From: Bacillota bacterium
GTDB taxonomy: Bacteria; Bacillota_A; Clostridia; Acetivibrionales; DUMB01
Reading direction: 5' to 3'
Length of the DNA: 7,445 nucleotides
NCBI GenBank assembly: GCA_023621975.1
Contig: JAMOAC010000496.1
Location: 1-7,445 of the forward strand
Under the pieces are notes generated by a model that saw nothing but the letters and a program-made list of their open reading frames with translations, made no database searches and was not told the DNA's origin. Positions 6,280-7,445 of the stretch are shown piece after piece. The position numbers and the translations under genes are program-made. The first letter of the stretch is position 1. Each line of letters starts with the position of its first letter.

Positions 6280-7119
6280 CTGGAAAGGCGTATTAATATT
6301 ATTGCGGTAATAATTGCCTTATTTTCAGCTTTGGCAATTCATGTATCTGCGGCTGACTATCCATCTCCTACCAGAGAGTTTTTTGTAAATGACTTTGCAG
6401 ATGTTTTGAACTATGAGACGGAAGAAAAAATATACAGGCTGGGAAAACAGTTGGAGGATAAGACGGGAGCCCAGGTAGTTTTGGTGACTATTGACTCCCT
6501 TAACGGTCAGGATATAGATGAATACGCCAACATACTTTTTGAGAAATGGGGAATAGGCCAAAAAGATGTTGATAACGGCATTCTCATATTGTATGCAAAT
6601 GCTGAAAGGCTTTTAAGGATAGAAGTGGGCTATGGCCTGGAAGGTGCCGTACCTGACATAAAGACAGCTGAAATACGTGAAAATTATATAAAGCCTTATA
6701 CTAAATATGATAATTTCAATTCCGGACTGTATAACGGATATGCGGCAATTGTAAATGAGGTTGCGAAAGAGTATGATGTTGAAATAAACGCAGATACAAT
6801 TCCATCCCCCGGGAATCTGGATCAATATTATGGTGAAGAAAACGATGGAGACGGCTCAAGTCTGATAGTGTTTATTTTGATAATTGCGTTCCTTTTTTTT
6901 GACGGGGTTTTTTTGAAATTCAGGATTACTTTAGCAATTTTAAAAGGCCTCTTCTGGAGCAGCTACTACGGAGGCGGCAGACGCGGCGGCCGTGGAGGCT
7001 GGGGCGGAGGCGGCTTTGGTGGTTTCGGCGGAGGCGGCTTCGGTGGAGGCGGCTTCGGCGGCGGTTCAAGTGGTGGAGGCGGCAGATCCGGTGGAGGCGG
7101 CAGCAGCGGCAGGGTATAA
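6280..7119 (+). CDS. Secreted or membrane-anchored TPM-domain (YgcG-like) protein with glycine-rich tail
   Basis: The frame is open from ATG 6205 (304 residues). I prefer CTG 6280 (279 residues): AGGGGGG (6266-6272) lies seven bases before it, and ATG 6205 has no ribosome binding site. The CTG start also yields a textbook signal peptide (MERRINIIAVIIALFSALA, cleavage after V22-S23-A24). The ATG form puts about 25 charged residues ahead of it. Residues about 34-165 are the TPM domain: FVNDFADVL (35-43), TGAQVVLVTI, ANILFEKWGIG (83-93), DNGILILY (98-105), RIEVGYGLEG (113-122). A hydrophobic stretch follows (195-213), then a Gly/Ser tail from about 232. Known: TPM domains occur in Psb32-type and YgcG-type envelope proteins and are sometimes labelled phosphatases. 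This pairing with LemA is recurrent. The exact activity is unknown. Confidence 0.9.
   Translation: MERRINIIAVIIALFSALAIHVSAADYPSPTREFFVNDFADVLNYETEEKIYRLGKQLEDKTGAQVVLVTIDSLNGQDIDEYANILFEKWGIGQKDVDNGILILYANAERLLRIEVGYGLEGAVPDIKTAEIRENYIKPYTKYDNFNSGLYNGYAAIVNEVAKEYDVEINADTIPSPGNLDQYYGEENDGDGSSLIVFILIIAFLFFDGVFLKFRITLAILKGLFWSSYYGGGRRGGRGGWGGGGFGGFGGGGFGGGGFGGGSSGGGGRSGGGGSSGRV
6968..7113 (+). repeat. GC-rich repeat tract encoding the glycine-rich tail
   Basis: A 15-bp unit GGAGGCGGCTTYGGY, encoding GGGFG, occurs at 7006-7020, 7030-7044 and 7045-7059. A partial unit GGTTTCGGC lies between the first two, and related GGTGGAGGCGGC units follow. It is a sharp GC island in an AT-rich region. Such glycine tails are usual for this protein family, but the near-identical codons suggest recent repeat expansion. 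Confidence 0.75.
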
Positions 7120-7134
7120 ATTTACACGTATATA

Positions 7135-7163
7135 TTGAAGTTTCAAACTGTCTGTGGTATAAT
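7135..7163 (+). promoter_or_regulatory. Promoter of the FMN-riboswitch transcript
   Basis: TTGAAG (7135-7140; four of six) and a perfect TATAAT (7158-7163) are 17 bases apart. An extended -10 TG sits at 7155-7156. Transcription would start near 7170, about ten bases before the riboswitch P1 helix, an excellent positional fit. Confidence 0.8.
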
Positions 7164-7179
7164 ACAAAATTAATCGAAT

Positions 7180-7306
7180 ATAATCTTCAGGGCAGGGTGA
7201 AATTCCCGACCGGCGGTAATGTGGCATGAAGCCATTAGCCCGCGAGCGAAAGCCGACCCGGTGAGATTCCGGGGCCGACAGTATAGTCTGGATGGGAGAA
7301 GATTAT
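7180..7306 (+). promoter_or_regulatory. FMN riboswitch (RFN element)
   Basis: All conserved blocks of the FMN aptamer are present in order: AGGGCAGGGTGAAATTCCC (7189-7207), GACCGGCGGTA just after it, AGCCCGCGAGC (7237-7247), CCGGTGAGATTCCGG, GGCCGACAGTATAGTC, and GGATGGGAGAAGA. The closing helix P1 is a perfect 9-bp pairing of ATAATCTTC (7180-7188) with GAAGATTAT (7298-7306). Known: FMN binding stabilises P1 and represses riboflavin biosynthesis or uptake genes. A terminator 36 bases downstream indicates control at transcription termination. The controlled gene (a rib operon or a riboflavin transporter) is beyond the right edge. Confidence 0.97.
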
Positions 7307-7341
7307 AAAAAGTTTTGCGTATTAATTAATAACCGAAACAT

Positions 7342-7374
7342 AATTCCCTGAAGTTATATTCAGGGAATTTTTTT
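7342..7374 (+). terminator. Intrinsic terminator: expression platform of the FMN riboswitch
   Basis: AATTCCCTGAA (7342-7352) and TTCAGGGAATT (7359-7369) form a perfect 11-bp stem with a 6-base loop, followed by seven T residues (7368-7374). Its left arm can instead pair with the 5' side of the riboswitch (CTTCAGGG, 7185-7192), which would prevent termination when FMN is absent. Confidence 0.93.
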
Positions 7375-7400
7375 ATTTAGTGTGATGAATTAGGCTATGC

Positions 7401-7416
7401 AATGCCGGCCGGCATT
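7401..7416. repeat. 16-bp perfect palindrome
   Basis: AATGCCGGCCGGCATT reads the same on both strands and is GC-rich in AT-rich surroundings. It lies downstream of the riboswitch terminator and is followed by TTTT. It could be an operator or a short hairpin in the leader of the next gene; nothing here decides which. Confidence 0.5.
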
Positions 7417-7445
7417 TTGAATTGTATACAAAAGAGCATGGATAC

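Larger units (their letters stand above)
7120..7445 (+). other. Intergenic region with riboflavin-control elements; next gene outside window
   Basis: No gene is supported here. The region holds, in order, a promoter, an FMN riboswitch, a terminator, a 16-bp palindrome (7401-7416) and a 10-bp palindrome TTGTATACAA (7422-7431). No terminator is visible between the TPM stop codon and the riboswitch promoter, so some read-through into the riboswitch is possible. Confidence 0.7.

Noticed and set aside
7438..7445. Start of the riboswitch-controlled gene at ATG 7438
   Set aside because: Only three codons are visible and the upstream AAAAGAG is a weak, badly spaced ribosome binding site. It cannot be supported.
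1..7445. CRISPR arrays, insertion sequences, tRNA or rRNA genes
   Set aside because: No regular spacer-repeat array, transposase-like frame, terminal inverted repeats or cloverleaf was seen on either strand.

Overview
The window looks like chromosomal DNA of a low-GC Gram-positive anaerobe of the class Clostridia, plausibly the cellulolytic Acetivibrio/Ruminiclostridium (Clostridium thermocellum) group. This rests on AT-rich spacers, strong AGGAGG-type ribosome binding sites, intrinsic terminators with T-runs, a transketolase split into two subunits, a YitT-family membrane protein, and a CsaB-type wall-polymer pyruvyltransferase. The genus is inference; the phylum is well supported.

Layout. 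From 1922 down to the left edge, on the minus strand, runs a long gene cut by the window. It fuses a family-4 glycosyltransferase to a CsaB-like polysaccharide pyruvyltransferase. A 347-bp divergent AT-rich spacer with promoters in both directions and several repeats separates it from a plus-strand YitT-family gene (2270-3172). A 177-bp spacer with a promoter and a perfect 10-bp inverted repeat leads to the two transketolase subunits (3350-4195 and 4197-5135). These are one base apart and end at a clear terminator (5178-5225). A perfect-consensus sigma-A promoter starts immediately after that terminator, followed by a leader of about 260 nt. Then come a LemA-family gene (5525-6121) and a secreted TPM-domain protein with a glycine-rich tail (about 6280-7119). 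The window ends with a promoter, an FMN riboswitch (7180-7306) and its terminator (7342-7374). The riboflavin gene they control lies beyond the right edge.

How the parts relate. The fusion protein probably assembles and pyruvylates the secondary cell-wall polymer that holds SLH-domain surface proteins. The two transketolase halves form one thiamine-diphosphate enzyme of the non-oxidative pentose phosphate pathway. LemA and the TPM protein are a recurrent envelope gene pair with no settled biochemical role. The riboswitch region contains both halves of an alternative pairing that explains how FMN would switch transcription off.

I see no mobile element, CRISPR array, rRNA or tRNA. Most of the window is ordinary core genome. 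The more notable items are the fused wall-polymer enzyme, the readable riboswitch antiterminator, the long lemA leader, and the likely CTG start of the TPM gene.
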